A DNA stretch of 64,000 bases from Neocallimastix lanati (nom. inval.) (GCA_016946835.1 JACVTC010000011.1:1599001-1663000), one strand, 5' to 3'; positions 20,202-30,584 are shown, counted from the stretch's first letter. The notes: generated by a model not told the origin, from the sequence alone. Translations and numbers: made by a program.

Positions 20202-21148
20202 GGTCCTTTGGAAAAAATCTGTTTCTTATTTTCTTCTATAATGGCTTGTAGTTTGGGACAATGTTGTTGATAATGTCCAGGTTCCTTACAGAAGAAACAG
20301 GTTTTGACGGTAGAGTTTCTTGGTCCACGTGTAAGGTTCTCCCTTTCACTTTCATCAGAAACTTTCCTATTGTCCCTGTTTTCATAAGTATTTCTTGGTG
20401 GTGAACTACGACTCTTATTATAATTATTATTATTATTGTTGGAAACATTTCTATTAGGACTTGGTACACGATGTAACCTCACAGCAAGTCTATCCACTTT
20501 TTCTGCAATTTCATAAGCCTTTGAAAGTGGTATATCATCAATTAAAGTTACTCTTTTCCAGGCCTCAATATTATTCTCAAGTGCATCAGCATAGTCCAAG
20601 ATACTGATTTGTTTTTTGTGAGTTTTATCTAATTTTAAATATAATGTCCGATATCTTTTATTAAAATCCCTTACTTTTTCATTTCTACCAATTTTAAGAG
20701 CACGCAATTCCCTTAATAAGGTATTCTGATCTTCCTTTGCCCCATAGAATACTTCAAGAGCGTTGACGATCTCGACAAAAGAAGGATAACGGTTAGTTCT
20801 AACACTATCATTACTAGAACTACTTGAACTAGTAGAGCTACTGGTGCTAGATCCTGACATCTCACCAGTATCAGTGGAACCATTCAATTCTACATCTTCT
20901 TCTGCTGTAGTAGCAGGTAGTTCTAATTCTTGGATAATTTGTCTTGGTTCACCAGTAGACGTTAATAGGCAAGCAACAAAAATAGTTTTTGGATCAGTGA
21001 TATTTTGTAATTGGATCCATAACTCAATTTCAGAAGCCCAAGATTTTATATCCAAATGGTCCTTGTTTAATTTATCAACATATTTTAGTTCCTTTTTAAG
21101 ATCTTTAAATGAAGGAACATTAGTAGTATCATTAGTAACTGAAGCCAT
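20189..21148 (-). CDS. gag: Gag of Ty3-type element B
   Basis: Retrotransposon capsid/nucleocapsid protein, 319 aa from the ATG at 21148; the longer frame to 21193 begins at TTG. It has the family block FKDLKKELKYVDKLNK near the N-terminus, a Ser/Thr-rich acidic linker (about 90-125), a conserved helical block with FYGAKEDQNTLLRELRALKI, an Asn-rich stretch, and a zinc knuckle CFFCKEPGHYQQHC near the end. The last codons form the slippery site for pol. Confidence 0.92.
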   Translation of the reverse strand: MASVTNDTTNVPSFKDLKKELKYVDKLNKDHLDIKSWASEIELWIQLQNITDPKTIFVACLLTSTGEPRQIIQELELPATTAEEDVELNGSTDTGEMSGSSTSSSTSSSSSSNDSVRTNRYPSFVEIVNALEVFYGAKEDQNTLLRELRALKIGRNEKVRDFNKRYRTLYLKLDKTHKKQISILDYADALENNIEAWKRVTLIDDIPLSKAYEIAEKVDRLAVRLHRVPSPNRNVSNNNNNNYNKSRSSPPRNTYENRDNRKVSDESERENLTRGPRNSTVKTCFFCKEPGHYQQHCPKLQAIIEENKKQIFSKGPLNQ

Positions 21149-21205
21149 ATTTCTTGAGTAGAAATTATACAGTAATATAGGTAAAATATTCAAAATAAAA
21201 TAATA

Positions 21206-21248
<43 letters not shown>

Positions 21249-21384
21249 GTGTGTGAGTATGTTATAGATATATATAATATAGTATTAGAATTTATAAGTT
21301 TACAAACACTTCAGAGATTAGAAAAAAAAAAAATAAGTAAGTTTACAAACACCTCAGAGATTAAAAAAAATAAGTAAAAATTTA
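21149..21384 (-). other. Truncated leader of element B
   Basis: It contains a T-run of about 35 (21210-21244), a (GT)n bit and two tandem copies of an approximately 40-bp unit with GTTTACAAACAC(T/C)TCAGAG (21298-21375). It is cut off by LTR E2. Confidence 0.6.
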
Positions 21385-22340
21385 TGAATCTTTACTTTAT
21401 TAATATCAAACTTATATTAATTTATTAATATCAATATTACTAAATATTATTTTATATTATTAAATATTATTAATATTCATGTATTCTTATTATATATTAT
21501 ATTCATGTAACTTTATTAATATCATGTAATTTTATTCAAAAAAGTTCGTACTATAAAATGGTTAATTAATTATTTTTATTTTATTATATTTTATTTTATT
21601 TTAATTTAGTTTAGTTTAGTTTAGTTTGTTTAATTTTAGTATAAGTTATGCCTAACTGTTAGATTCGTCTGGTATCCGAATCCTGGAGGCGGACCATGTA
21701 ACGAAATCTTCAGTTAGTAAAATTAGAACCTTGGTTCAATGGTTAGTTACATTGACCATGACCAATACTTCATGGGTTCGACTCACACCTCAACCCATTT
21801 TGCATTGATAATTATTTTATTAATTATTTTATTAATTATTAATAATATCTTCTTGAATATTCTTTCTGTATAAAATTATAGAAAGTTAAAGATTCTTTCG
21901 GTTCGTAATTCAACCGAAATGAATTTAGAAATTCTTATTATATAAATTATTTTATTCTTTTTTGATAAGATTCATTTTCATCAATTAAAATCTATATTCT
22001 AGAAACTTTACATTATTAATTATTACAAACATATTTCTAAATATTTCTTTAAAATTATTTTTACATGTTAAAACTGTTTTTCCGTTAAAAGTATAAATAG
22101 TGCGAACTTCACGAATGAAAATATTTTTCTTCGTGCTTTTATTAATAATAATTAACGTATAAGTAATTCGAAATATTACCTTGTTGATTAATATTAATAA
22201 TTATTTTAAATTTTATAATTAATAAAAAATATTTCTAATAAAACGAATTATTTATACAGATAGTGTAAACCTATTGAGTTTTCTCCTTTCTGTGTTTCTA
22301 TACCACGTCCCGCCGTTACAATAGAAGCACCTCCGTTACA
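21385..22340 (+). repeat. Solo LTR E2 between elements B and D
   Basis: A TG...CA block nearly identical to LTR E1, with the same TATA-like site (about 22090) and A/B boxes. The left flank is ATTTA and the right flank CTTTA, one mismatch from a 5-bp target duplication. No internal region adjoins it on either side. Left of it is B's leader and right of it D's gag, which were never one gene. Confidence 0.72.
21727..21790 (+). promoter_or_regulatory. tRNA-like Pol III A and B boxes in LTR E2
   Basis: A box TGGTTCAATGG (21732-21742) and B box GGTTCGACTCA (21775-21785), the same as in E1. Confidence 0.55.
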
Positions 22341-22487
22341 CTTTAACTCATTTGCCCAGGAGTTGATGTCAAGGTTTTGTTTAGTAAGCTTTTCAAAATC
22401 TTTTAATTCTTTCTTTAATTCTCTGAAGCTAAGCTTACTTTCTGGAGTACTCTCTGTTGGAGTACTGGAAGTACTGGATGTTCTCAT
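22341..22487 (-). pseudogene. gag: N-terminal fragment of Gag, element D
   Basis: 49 codons from an ATG at 22487. After a Ser/Thr-rich start it has LSFRELKKELKDFEKLTK and NINSWANEL-like residues that match the opening of Gag A, B and C. The reading frame then enters LTR E2 and ends in unrelated sequence. The rest of gag and all of pol are missing. Confidence 0.8.
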
Positions 22488-22967
22488 AAAATAAAATTTA
22501 TTGTATCTATAGAATGCTAAACCTCGTAATGTATAAATTGTTATAAAAAAGTAAAAATAAAAAAAATTAAAAAAAATAAATCTTTTAACTAATAAAATTA
22601 TTAATTATTTATTATTATTAATCACTTATTAAATTATAATAATCGTGCAATCTGATAGTACACACTGTCTGACGTGCAGCTTACCTCTTGAAAGGTGTCA
22701 TGTCACGCGTGTGCCACGGTTACTATTTTCAATATAAAAAATAGCAGTCCAGAGCCTACTAGCCCAATTACTATGTAGGATAAACTTAACCCGGAAATCT
22801 ATGCACGAATATTAGTTTAATTTAATATTAATTAATATTTTTAACAATTAATAATAATTAGTTAAAAATATAAAAATTGTTTTTTTAAAAATAATTATTT
22901 GTTTTATTAGAAAAATTATTTATTAATATTATAATTTTATCCCCAATGTATTAATTTATTATTATAT
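22488..22967 (-). other. Leader of element D with conserved block 2
   Basis: The AT-rich leader contains a GC-richer block at 22645-22808 that is strongly similar to 30183-30345 in element C. Shared pieces include CACACTGTCTGACGTGCAGC, CACGCGTGTGCCACG and ACTATGTAGGATAAACTTAA. It lies between PBS and gag in both elements. Confidence 0.7.
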
Positions 22968-22985
22968 TCCCCGATATCTCCACCA
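22968..22985 (-). other. tRNA primer-binding site, element D
   Basis: The same 18 bases TCCCCGATATCTCCACCA as in A and C, about 8 nt inside the LTR. Confidence 0.8.
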
Positions 22986-22993
22986 ATTTTTCA

Positions 22994-23780
22994 TGGTATG
23001 GTTCATATAATTTTAGGAATATAATAATAATTAACACAAATAATAAAATTACAATAAAAAAAAATAATTTGTTTTAAAATCAATATTTATTTATTTAAAT
23101 TTATAAAAGAAAAATAATAATATAATTATTTATTTAATAAAAAGAAAGTTATTGATTATATTTTATTTCACTAAAATTACATGTATTTATATTTTTTTAT
23201 CAAATTAAAATTTGTAAAGCCTAACTATTTTTTTAATAAACTAATTACTAATTATTTTTATAAATAAAACATTTAAATTGAAATTGAATTATTATTTTAG
23301 TTAATAATATTATTGTTATAAATAGTAGTTATATATTATTGAATTATTAATTATTTAATAATAGTTTAATACTAATATATATAAAATAAAAATAAAGAGA
23401 TTATACAGAATATTTTATTGTGGTTTAGTTAAATTTAGTAATTAAAAATAAATTTAAATTGATAACAAAATTTTAATAACTAATTAAATAGATTTGATTA
23501 TTTTCAATATAACATAATACAAAAGAAATATAATATTAATATATTAAGTGGGCAAGGACAATATTCTTGGCTAAAGATTTTTAATACATTATAATGGAAT
23601 CGGATCGATAATTCAAAAAGGAATTATAAGTTAATTAGTGATTTATTAACTTAAGATTTCTATTTAGTAATATTTGAAGAATATTGGAAAGTTCCAATTA
23701 TATAGAATAGAATAATCTATAAGGTTAGAATAATTTATATTATTCTAGCACAATTAGTATTATTTGTTCATTCTGTATTA
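22994..23780 (-). repeat. LTR D, 5' copy
   Basis: It starts TGGTATGG just outside the PBS and runs to CATTCTGTATTA. By comparison with the other LTR ends (CATTCTTTATCA) the last bases should be TCA; here TTA is read. It is followed by GAGT and then LTR C. No second copy is in the window. Confidence 0.6.
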
Positions 23781-23784
23781 GAGT

Positions 23785-24125
23785 TGTTAAGGTTTTAGAG
23801 AATTAAATAAAAATAAAGTAAGGAAACACAAATTTTATTTATTTATTTATTATTTTTATTTATAAATTTATTTGATTTTATTTGATTTTATTTTATTTTA
23901 TTTGATTTTATTTTATTTTATTTGATGATATTTAAAAATTAGTAGCAAAATTTACAACTATTTATACTTTTTTTCAAGGCATAAAAGTTGTTCTTGCCAC
24001 TAAATTACATTTTATTTATTTTTTTTTTTTTTAAAAACTATTAAATTTAAATTGATTTTTATAATTAATTATATAAAATTTAATTATAACAATATAAATA
24101 AAATACATTTATAATATTAATAAAA

Positions 24126-24181
<56 letters not shown>

Positions 24182-24677
24182 TTATTTATTTAAAAATATC
24201 TAAAATATTACTAATAAGAATTTATTTAATTGGCTATAATTTTTATTACAATCTGTTAAAATATTCAAATAAAAATAAAAATACTATTCTAATATAAAGG
24301 TTTTTAATAAAATAAAATATTTTTCAATATAAAATAAAACATTTCGATATAAAATTTTATAATAAAAAGTTAAAATATAATATATAAATTTTTAATTATC
24401 AATATATAAAAATATTATTAATATAAATTTTCATTATTAATATAAAAAAAATAAGATTTATTATTAATATTGCTAATATAAGTTTTAAATATATAAAAAT
24501 ATTACTATTAATATAAGATTTAATATAAAAATATAAAGTTTAATATAATTTTTGATTTAATTTTTGATCTTTGGATTTAAAAATTTATTAAAGTACAAAA
24601 ATAATAATGTACACATAATGTATTAGAAATAAATCGTAGATTTAATTAAGAATGCATTATTTAGTACATTCTTATCA
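23785..24677 (-). repeat. LTR C, 3' copy
   Basis: TGTTAAGG...CTTATCA, matching 31033-31925 in full. It holds TTTGATTTTA tandem units (23870-23935), an inverted repeat around 23940-24005 (TTAGTAGCAAAATTTACAAC with GTTGTTCTTGCCACTAA) and a T-run of 52 (24128-24179). Confidence 0.94.
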
Positions 24678-24687
24678 AGATGCCCCG
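24678..24687 (-). other. Polypurine tract of element C
   Basis: CGGGGCATCT on the minus strand, touching the 3' LTR. Confidence 0.6.
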
Positions 24688-24695
24688 ACGAAGAC

Positions 24696-27600
24696 TCAAG
24701 CTTCTCTGTAAGCGGAGTTAAACTTTACTAAATTTTTAAAGTGAACATTCCTATCGAGTTGCTTTCCAGTCTTCTGATCGATTAGGGTTGCCGTGTTGAA
24801 TTGAATTTTTAAAATTTTAAATGGTCCATTGTAATATGGTTCTAGCTTAGTGCGGCTAAAGTTTCTAACAAGAACAAGATCACCAGCCTTTAATTCTTTT
24901 CCTTTTTTCATACTTATTTGTTCTTCTCGTCTTGTTGCCCAATACTTGTTAGCATTCTTCACATTTTCGCATGCTTCTCTAGTCCATTGATAATGACGAA
25001 CAAATTTTTCCATTAAGATTTCATCATATGATTTACCTGCATTTTCAATTGTTCTTATGGCTATATCATAAGGCTGTTGGTCTTCTCTTCCATATACTAA
25101 TTCAAAACTAGAATGTCCAGTAGCTGTATTTTTGGTAGTTCGAAGTGCCCATAAAGCAGAAGGTAAAACTTCATCCCAATCTTGATTTTTCCTTCCTAAT
25201 AAACGGAGTAATTTTCCAATTTCTTTATTTCGATTTTCAGTAAGGCCATTTGATTCAGGGTGGTAAGTAGCTACAAATTTAACATATACATCATAAAGAT
25301 CAAGAAAGATTTTAGTCATATCAGAAGTGAATTGGACTCCATTATCAGTAGTAATAACTTGAGGTACACCATGTCTTGCAAAAACGTTTATTAAAAATTT
25401 AATTATATCAGAGGAAGTTATGTTTTCAGTGGGTTCGGCTTCAACCCATTTGGTAAAGTAATCAACAGTTACTATAATATATTGATTATTATTTCTTGTT
25501 TTTGGTAACGGTCCTATAATATCTAATCCTAAATGCACAAAGGGACCCTCCACTTTAGTTGGATGGTTTTCGGTTGGTTCTGGATATGGTTGAGGACGAT
25601 TTAATTGGCATTTTTCACAATTACTAACAATTCTTTTGATATCTTTAATCATATGATTCCAATAAAAGTTTTTCTTAAGTCTTTGATATGTTTTGTAATA
25701 TCCTTCGTGGCCAATATTATGAGCTTCTAAAATTAATTTAAACCTTTCATTTTCGTCCGTTATTAATTTTCTATAATTTCCATTGTCGATAAAGTAATCT
25801 TCACCATCAATAACAGTAAACTTTTCATTAATAAATTCCTTTATAACCTTAGATAATAATTCTTCATTATTTCCATTAGTAATTTTTGTTAATAATATCT
25901 TTCTCTCTTCCTTACTTTTCATTCTTGAAAGAGCATCAGCTAACACATTCTTTTTGCCTGATTCATATTTTATATTAATTCCAAGCATACTAGCGGTTAG
26001 ACACCATCTTGTTTGCCTTGCATTCAAAGGTTCTTTATTCTTAAATAAACCAACTAATGGTTTATGATCTGTGTAAATAGTTGTAGGTAATGGATTTCCT
26101 TCAATATAAGATTTAAATTTAGTCATACAGTAAAATAAAGCTGTTCCTTCTAAATCGGTAATACCATAATTCTTTTCAGCTTTCTTTAAACTTCTACTTA
26201 TAAAGTGTATTGGATGCTCCTTACCGGTTTCTTCTTCTTTTTGTAAAAGAACTCCACCAATTCCATTATACGAAGCATCAGTTCTAATGATAAAAGGTTT
26301 GTCAAATGACGGAAATTTTAGAATAGGTGCATTGATTAATTTTTCTTTTAGGAGTTCAAAGCTTTCTTGTTGTTCTTTATTCCATTCATATTTGGTATTC
26401 TTTTTCAATAATTTACATAAAGGTGAGGTAATTTGAGCATATTTAGGAATAAAATCACGATAATATCCCACTGCTCCTAAAAATGATCTTAATTCATGAA
26501 GTGATGAAGGGGCTTCCCACTTCTTAATAGCTGTTATTTTACTTTCCATGGGACTTAATCCTTTAGTAGTAAGTTTGTGACCTAATACATCAACTTCAGT
26601 TTGAAGAAAATGGCACTTTTCAATATTAATTTTTAACTTGTTTTCTTTAAATACTTCTAATACTTGTTTAATATGAATTAAATGTTCTTCGATACTTTTT
26701 GAATAGATCAAAACATCATCAATAAATACATAAACAAATTCACCAATAAAAGGGAATAAAATTTTATTCATTTCTCTTTGGAAGGTTGAGGGAGCTCCAG
26801 TAAGTCCAAAAGGCATAACCTTAAATTGATAATTTCCAAACTTAGTAGTGAAAGTGGTTACTTCAACGCTTTCTTCATCCATTAAGATTTGGTGAAAACC
26901 AGAAAATAAATCAAGAGTTGTAAATATTTTAGATCCTCCGAGACTATCAAAAATTTCATCTATATATGGAACTGAATAAGAATCTTTTTCTGTCATATCA
27001 TTGACTTTTCGGTAGTCAATACACAAGCGCCACTTTCCATTGTGTTTTAGAATGAGTACTACTGGAGATGACCATTCTGAACAGGATGGTTCTATCAATC
27101 CTTTCTTAATAAGCTTTGTAAGTTCTTCTTTTAAGATATCTGATTTTAATTTAGTTAACCTATAACTTCTTAATTTTACTGGCTTTGCATTTGCTTTCAA
27201 ACGGATCTTATGTGGTGAAAGTTTAGAAGGAGTTAGTTCTTCTGTTGAAGTGGCAACTATGTCAATCATTTCTTTGAGAATTTTAATAATTTGTTCTTTA
27301 TAATCTTTATTTAAGGTACTTAAAAATTCATCACTCTCAATAAATTCCATTGGAGTTAATTCCTTTATAATTTCCTTTTCATTATTCGTTTCTTTAACTT
27401 TTCTAATAGTGCAAATTATACTTTCTTCATCATAATATTGATTATTTATTTTAGCTATTTCTTCGTATTCACTTTCTGACAAAAGTTTACATAAACTGTT
27501 TAAGGTCGGATGAATAAATAAACAATGATCGATTTGAGTTTTAAAGTTTATTAACATATCATAAAATGAGTCTTCTTTCTCAATAATTCTAAAGTCCGCA

Positions 27601-28511
27601 TTAAATTCATAATTATTAATTTTTACTGGTAATTGAACAATAATTCCTTCCGAGTATTCTTCATCTTGTGTTGCTAGTTGGATTCTTCCACGACTTTTTC
27701 CAACTGTTTCATATTCACCAGGTAATTTATCAAAATACTGCTTAGTAACGATGCTTAGGTTACTACAAGAATCAATTAAAAGTTTTCCTAGTACTCCGTC
27801 AACACTTGCATCAACCATTGCTAAGTCTTCTTCGGCTACTTCATTACTTTTACTTATGTAGCTATGATCATAGTTATTTACTAATAAAGTTCGTGCTATT
27901 ACATTGTCTACAGTCCCAATTATTTTAGACTTTTCTAACTTTAAACCTTGAGTTAATTGTGAACGAATTTTCGGACATGCATTCAAGAGTTGACCTATCG
28001 TAATACTGGATTTAAGATTATTTAAATCATCCATAATATTGTAAGGTTCTTTATTATTCATCATTTTAATATTCCTTTTTACTAACTGAGTATTTCCATT
28101 ATTAGTTTCTTTAGTTTTTGTTGAAATTAATTTTTCCAAAGTATTAGTTTTATTTTGTTGATTATCTTTATTCATTTCTAGATCTTCTATTTCATTATCG
28201 ATTACAAGTATATCTTCAGATTCAACTTTTTCCTTTCCTTTTGATGAATAATTGTTGTTTTCTTCTTTACTTTCTCTTACTCTTGTCATATTTCTTAATT
28301 CCTTTTCTTTTTGTTTTTCTTTGTTAATATTTGGTTGAGTTAAAATTGAAGGAAGTATTTGATTTTTATAAACTTTATTTGGTTTATTATGTAGCTCATT
28401 TTCTTTCTTCTTTCTTAAAGCAGGAGTTGCGAAAGGACGTGGATTATCTTTTAAACTTTTATGTACTTTCTTGGAATTATTTTCTTCTTTTTCGCTGTTA
28501 TTATCATTCAT
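24696..28511 (-). CDS. pol: Ty3-type Pol polyprotein, element C
   Basis: Intact 1271-aa frame counted from the ATG at 28511. The same frame is open for a further 60 codons up to the slip site at 28691. Domains: a linker rich in Lys and Asn; a protease motif LLIDSCSN (DSC); RT with HNGKWRLCIDYRKVND and FIDDVLIYS; RNase H with IRTDAS; an integrase with HX3H...CX2C and DDE residues; and a GPY/F-like tail LEPYYNGPFKIL. It is close to Pol A and B along its whole length but diverged enough to be a separate family. Unlike A and B it has an in-frame ATG near its start, but the conserved frameshift signal makes Gag-Pol fusion the more likely route. Confidence 0.93.
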   Translation of the reverse strand: MNDNNSEKEENNSKKVHKSLKDNPRPFATPALRKKKENELHNKPNKVYKNQILPSILTQPNINKEKQKEKELRNMTRVRESKEENNNYSSKGKEKVESEDILVIDNEIEDLEMNKDNQQNKTNTLEKLISTKTKETNNGNTQLVKRNIKMMNNKEPYNIMDDLNNLKSSITIGQLLNACPKIRSQLTQGLKLEKSKIIGTVDNVIARTLLVNNYDHSYISKSNEVAEEDLAMVDASVDGVLGKLLIDSCSNLSIVTKQYFDKLPGEYETVGKSRGRIQLATQDEEYSEGIIVQLPVKINNYEFNADFRIIEKEDSFYDMLINFKTQIDHCLFIHPTLNSLCKLLSESEYEEIAKINNQYYDEESIICTIRKVKETNNEKEIIKELTPMEFIESDEFLSTLNKDYKEQIIKILKEMIDIVATSTEELTPSKLSPHKIRLKANAKPVKLRSYRLTKLKSDILKEELTKLIKKGLIEPSCSEWSSPVVLILKHNGKWRLCIDYRKVNDMTEKDSYSVPYIDEIFDSLGGSKIFTTLDLFSGFHQILMDEESVEVTTFTTKFGNYQFKVMPFGLTGAPSTFQREMNKILFPFIGEFVYVFIDDVLIYSKSIEEHLIHIKQVLEVFKENKLKINIEKCHFLQTEVDVLGHKLTTKGLSPMESKITAIKKWEAPSSLHELRSFLGAVGYYRDFIPKYAQITSPLCKLLKKNTKYEWNKEQQESFELLKEKLINAPILKFPSFDKPFIIRTDASYNGIGGVLLQKEEETGKEHPIHFISRSLKKAEKNYGITDLEGTALFYCMTKFKSYIEGNPLPTTIYTDHKPLVGLFKNKEPLNARQTRWCLTASMLGINIKYESGKKNVLADALSRMKSKEERKILLTKITNGNNEELLSKVIKEFINEKFTVIDGEDYFIDNGNYRKLITDENERFKLILEAHNIGHEGYYKTYQRLKKNFYWNHMIKDIKRIVSNCEKCQLNRPQPYPEPTENHPTKVEGPFVHLGLDIIGPLPKTRNNNQYIIVTVDYFTKWVEAEPTENITSSDIIKFLINVFARHGVPQVITTDNGVQFTSDMTKIFLDLYDVYVKFVATYHPESNGLTENRNKEIGKLLRLLGRKNQDWDEVLPSALWALRTTKNTATGHSSFELVYGREDQQPYDIAIRTIENAGKSYDEILMEKFVRHYQWTREACENVKNANKYWATRREEQISMKKGKELKAGDLVLVRNFSRTKLEPYYNGPFKILKIQFNTATLIDQKTGKQLDRNVHFKNLVKFNSAYREA

Positions 28512-28638
28512 TTTTCTTTTTACAGCATTTATAATGATATCATCCTCACTAAAATCAGATTCTTCAGATTCTTTATTAAAGGAATTATTATCAATTGGAG
28601 TATTCTTAGTAAAAGTATTATTTTGTAAATTATTTAAT

Positions 28639-28691
28639 GAAGCTATTGTTTTGTCATTGGGAGTGCTTCTGCTCCCATTTAGAAGTTTAAA
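28639..28691 (-). promoter_or_regulatory. -1 ribosomal frameshift signal, element C
   Basis: The gag frame reads tc T TTA AAC ttc taa: heptamer TTTAAAC at 28691-28685. After 7 nt, stem 1 is TGGGAG (28677-28672) with CTCCCA (28663-28658). Loop GAAGC (28669-28665) pairs with GCTTC (28643-28639). The shifted frame runs open into pol. Confidence 0.9.
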
Positions 28692-29584
28692 GACTTTTTG
28701 GAATATATTTCTTTTTTATTTTTTTCCATAATCTTATTTAATTGAGGGCAATAGTATGAGTAATGACCTTCTTCCTTACAGAAGAAGCAAGTTTTAACAG
28801 ATAAATTTCTCATTTTCTGGGTTGATTCTTCTATAATATCTTGAGGTTTCAGTTTATTATTTGTTTGACTTGTTTGGAAAGTTTCGTTTCTTCTTTTAGG
28901 ATAAAGTCTTGAAGTAGTACTGTTTTGATTATTTTGATTATGCTGGGAATTATTAACATTATAGGTATTAATATTATTGTTCCTTACAGAAAGTCTATCT
29001 ACTTTCTCGGCAATTTTGAAAGCTTTCTCCATACTTATATCATCTTTAAGGGATAATTTCTTCCAGGCTTCATAATTATTTTGAATAGAATCAATATAAT
29101 CTAGTACACCAATGCGCTTTCTTCTCTTTTTATCAAGTTTAGTGTACAAAGTTCTATATCTTACATTAAAGTCTTTAATCTTTTCGTTTCTTTTAATTCG
29201 CATTGCACGAAGTTCTTTAAGAAGTAAATTTTGGTCTTCTTTAATACCGTAAAAATTTTCAAGACTTGAAATAATTTTTTCAAGAGAAGGAAATTTATCA
29301 TCATCAACATTTTCTTCTTCATCATCTTCTTCTTCATCTGATGAATCATCACTTTCATCATCACTATCTTCTCCCAAATCTTCAATAACGCGTTGTACTT
29401 CACCAGAGCTGGTAAGTAAACAAGCATTAAATATTGTTTCTGGATCTGTGATACCTTGTATCTTGATCCAAAGTTTCAATTCAGTAGCCCAGGACTTAAT
29501 ATCTAAATTGTCCTTGCTAAGTTTCACAATATCTCTCAATTCTTTTTTCAATTCTTTAAAGCTCAAAGTTGTTTCTTTGGACAT
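28679..29584 (-). CDS. gag: Gag of Ty3-type element C
   Basis: 301 aa from the ATG at 29584; the longer frame to 29614 starts at TTG. It has the shared N-terminal block LSFKELKKELRDIVKLSK, a strongly acidic Asp/Glu/Ser linker (about 85-115), a helical block with FYGIKEDQNLLLKELRAMRI, an Asn-rich segment and a zinc knuckle CFFCKEEGHYSYYC near the end. It is the capsid/nucleocapsid of this complete element. Confidence 0.92.
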   Translation of the reverse strand: MSKETTLSFKELKKELRDIVKLSKDNLDIKSWATELKLWIKIQGITDPETIFNACLLTSSGEVQRVIEDLGEDSDDESDDSSDEEEDDEEENVDDDKFPSLEKIISSLENFYGIKEDQNLLLKELRAMRIKRNEKIKDFNVRYRTLYTKLDKKRRKRIGVLDYIDSIQNNYEAWKKLSLKDDISMEKAFKIAEKVDRLSVRNNNINTYNVNNSQHNQNNQNSTTSRLYPKRRNETFQTSQTNNKLKPQDIIEESTQKMRNLSVKTCFFCKEEGHYSYYCPQLNKIMEKNKKEIYSKKSLNF

Positions 29585-29735
29585 TTTGTCTAAATATGAG
29601 GTGATTAAATACAAATAAATTTGGGAAATCCAACTTTCAAAATGTAATTTAATAGGTAATTTAATATCGAATCAATTTTTAAAACAATATATTTTAGTAA
29701 CTTTTGAAAATAATAATTTTATTTGCTTTCTTTAG

Positions 29736-30012
29736 TAGATATAAGCTCGAAATCCTTATCGACAACTTAGTAGAAATTATAAAGCACGAGGTTCTTTTCG
29801 ACTACTTTATTAAGAATAATTTTAAGTTCGAAATCTTTATCGACAACTTAATAGAATAATTTTAAGTTCGAAATCTTTATCGACAACTTAATAGAATATT
29901 TTTCAAGCTCGAAATCTTTATCGACAACTTAATGGAATAATTTTAAGTTCGAAATCTTTATCGACAACTTAATGGAATAATTTTAAGTTCGAAATCTTTA
30001 TCGACCACTTGA
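29736..30012 (-). repeat. Tandem repeat in leader of C, unit about 40 bp
   Basis: About seven units, the later ones near identical, each holding AAGTTCGAAATCTTTATCGA and CAACTTAATAGAAT. The first two units (29736-29815) are more diverged. It lies between gag and conserved leader block 2. Confidence 0.85.
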
Positions 30013-30182
30013 ATTTTGTAATTTAGTATATTTGTAGTAATAAATTTAGAAGCAAAGTTTTATTTGTTATTTTCACCTTTCAAAAATTTTTCTTTTTAAA
30101 CGATAAATATTGTATTGTTATAGCTAATAAAATTATTAATTAATTATAATTATTAAATACAAAAAAAAATAATCTTTATTGT

Positions 30183-30345
30183 CGTACAATCTGATAGTAC
30201 ACACTGTCTGACGTGCAGCTTACCTAATGGTGTCATGCCACGCGTGTGCCACGATTACTATATTCAATATAAAATATAGCAGTTCAGAGCCCACTAGCCC
30301 AATTACTATGTAGGATAAACTTAATCCGATAATCTATGTACGGAA
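30183..30345 (-). other. Conserved leader block 2, element C
   Basis: Counterpart of 22645-22808 in element D: about 160 bp of GC-richer DNA in an AT-rich leader, conserved although the surroundings differ. It contains short inverted segments such as GTGTGCCACG near CACGCGTGTG. It is probably an RNA element for packaging, dimerisation or translation. Confidence 0.65.
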
Positions 30346-30584
30346 TAAAAAAATTTTAAAAGTATTCAATAATATTTTTATTAACTAATAAAAATTAACT
30401 AAAAACACAATATTTTCAAAGTAAATTAAGATTCTATTACAGGAATTATATAACAAATAAAGTACCAGTAATAAAAAAAAATAAAAAAAATTTAAATGGC
30501 GAAGTTAGCCAAAGTCTGATACTTTATATAATAAAGTGCCTTATAACTAGCACAAAGAAAAGTAAAAAAAATTATATAAAAAAA

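Larger units (their letters stand above)
14941..21384 (-). mobile_element. Ty3-type LTR retrotransposon B, lacking its 5' end
   Basis: A minus-strand element with 3' LTR (14941-15969), PPT, intact pol, frameshift signal, intact gag and 190 bp of leader. The leader stops at 21384, where a solo family E LTR begins. No PBS and no 5' LTR of this family exist in the window. It could not be copied as it stands, but its proteins look intact. Confidence 0.8.
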
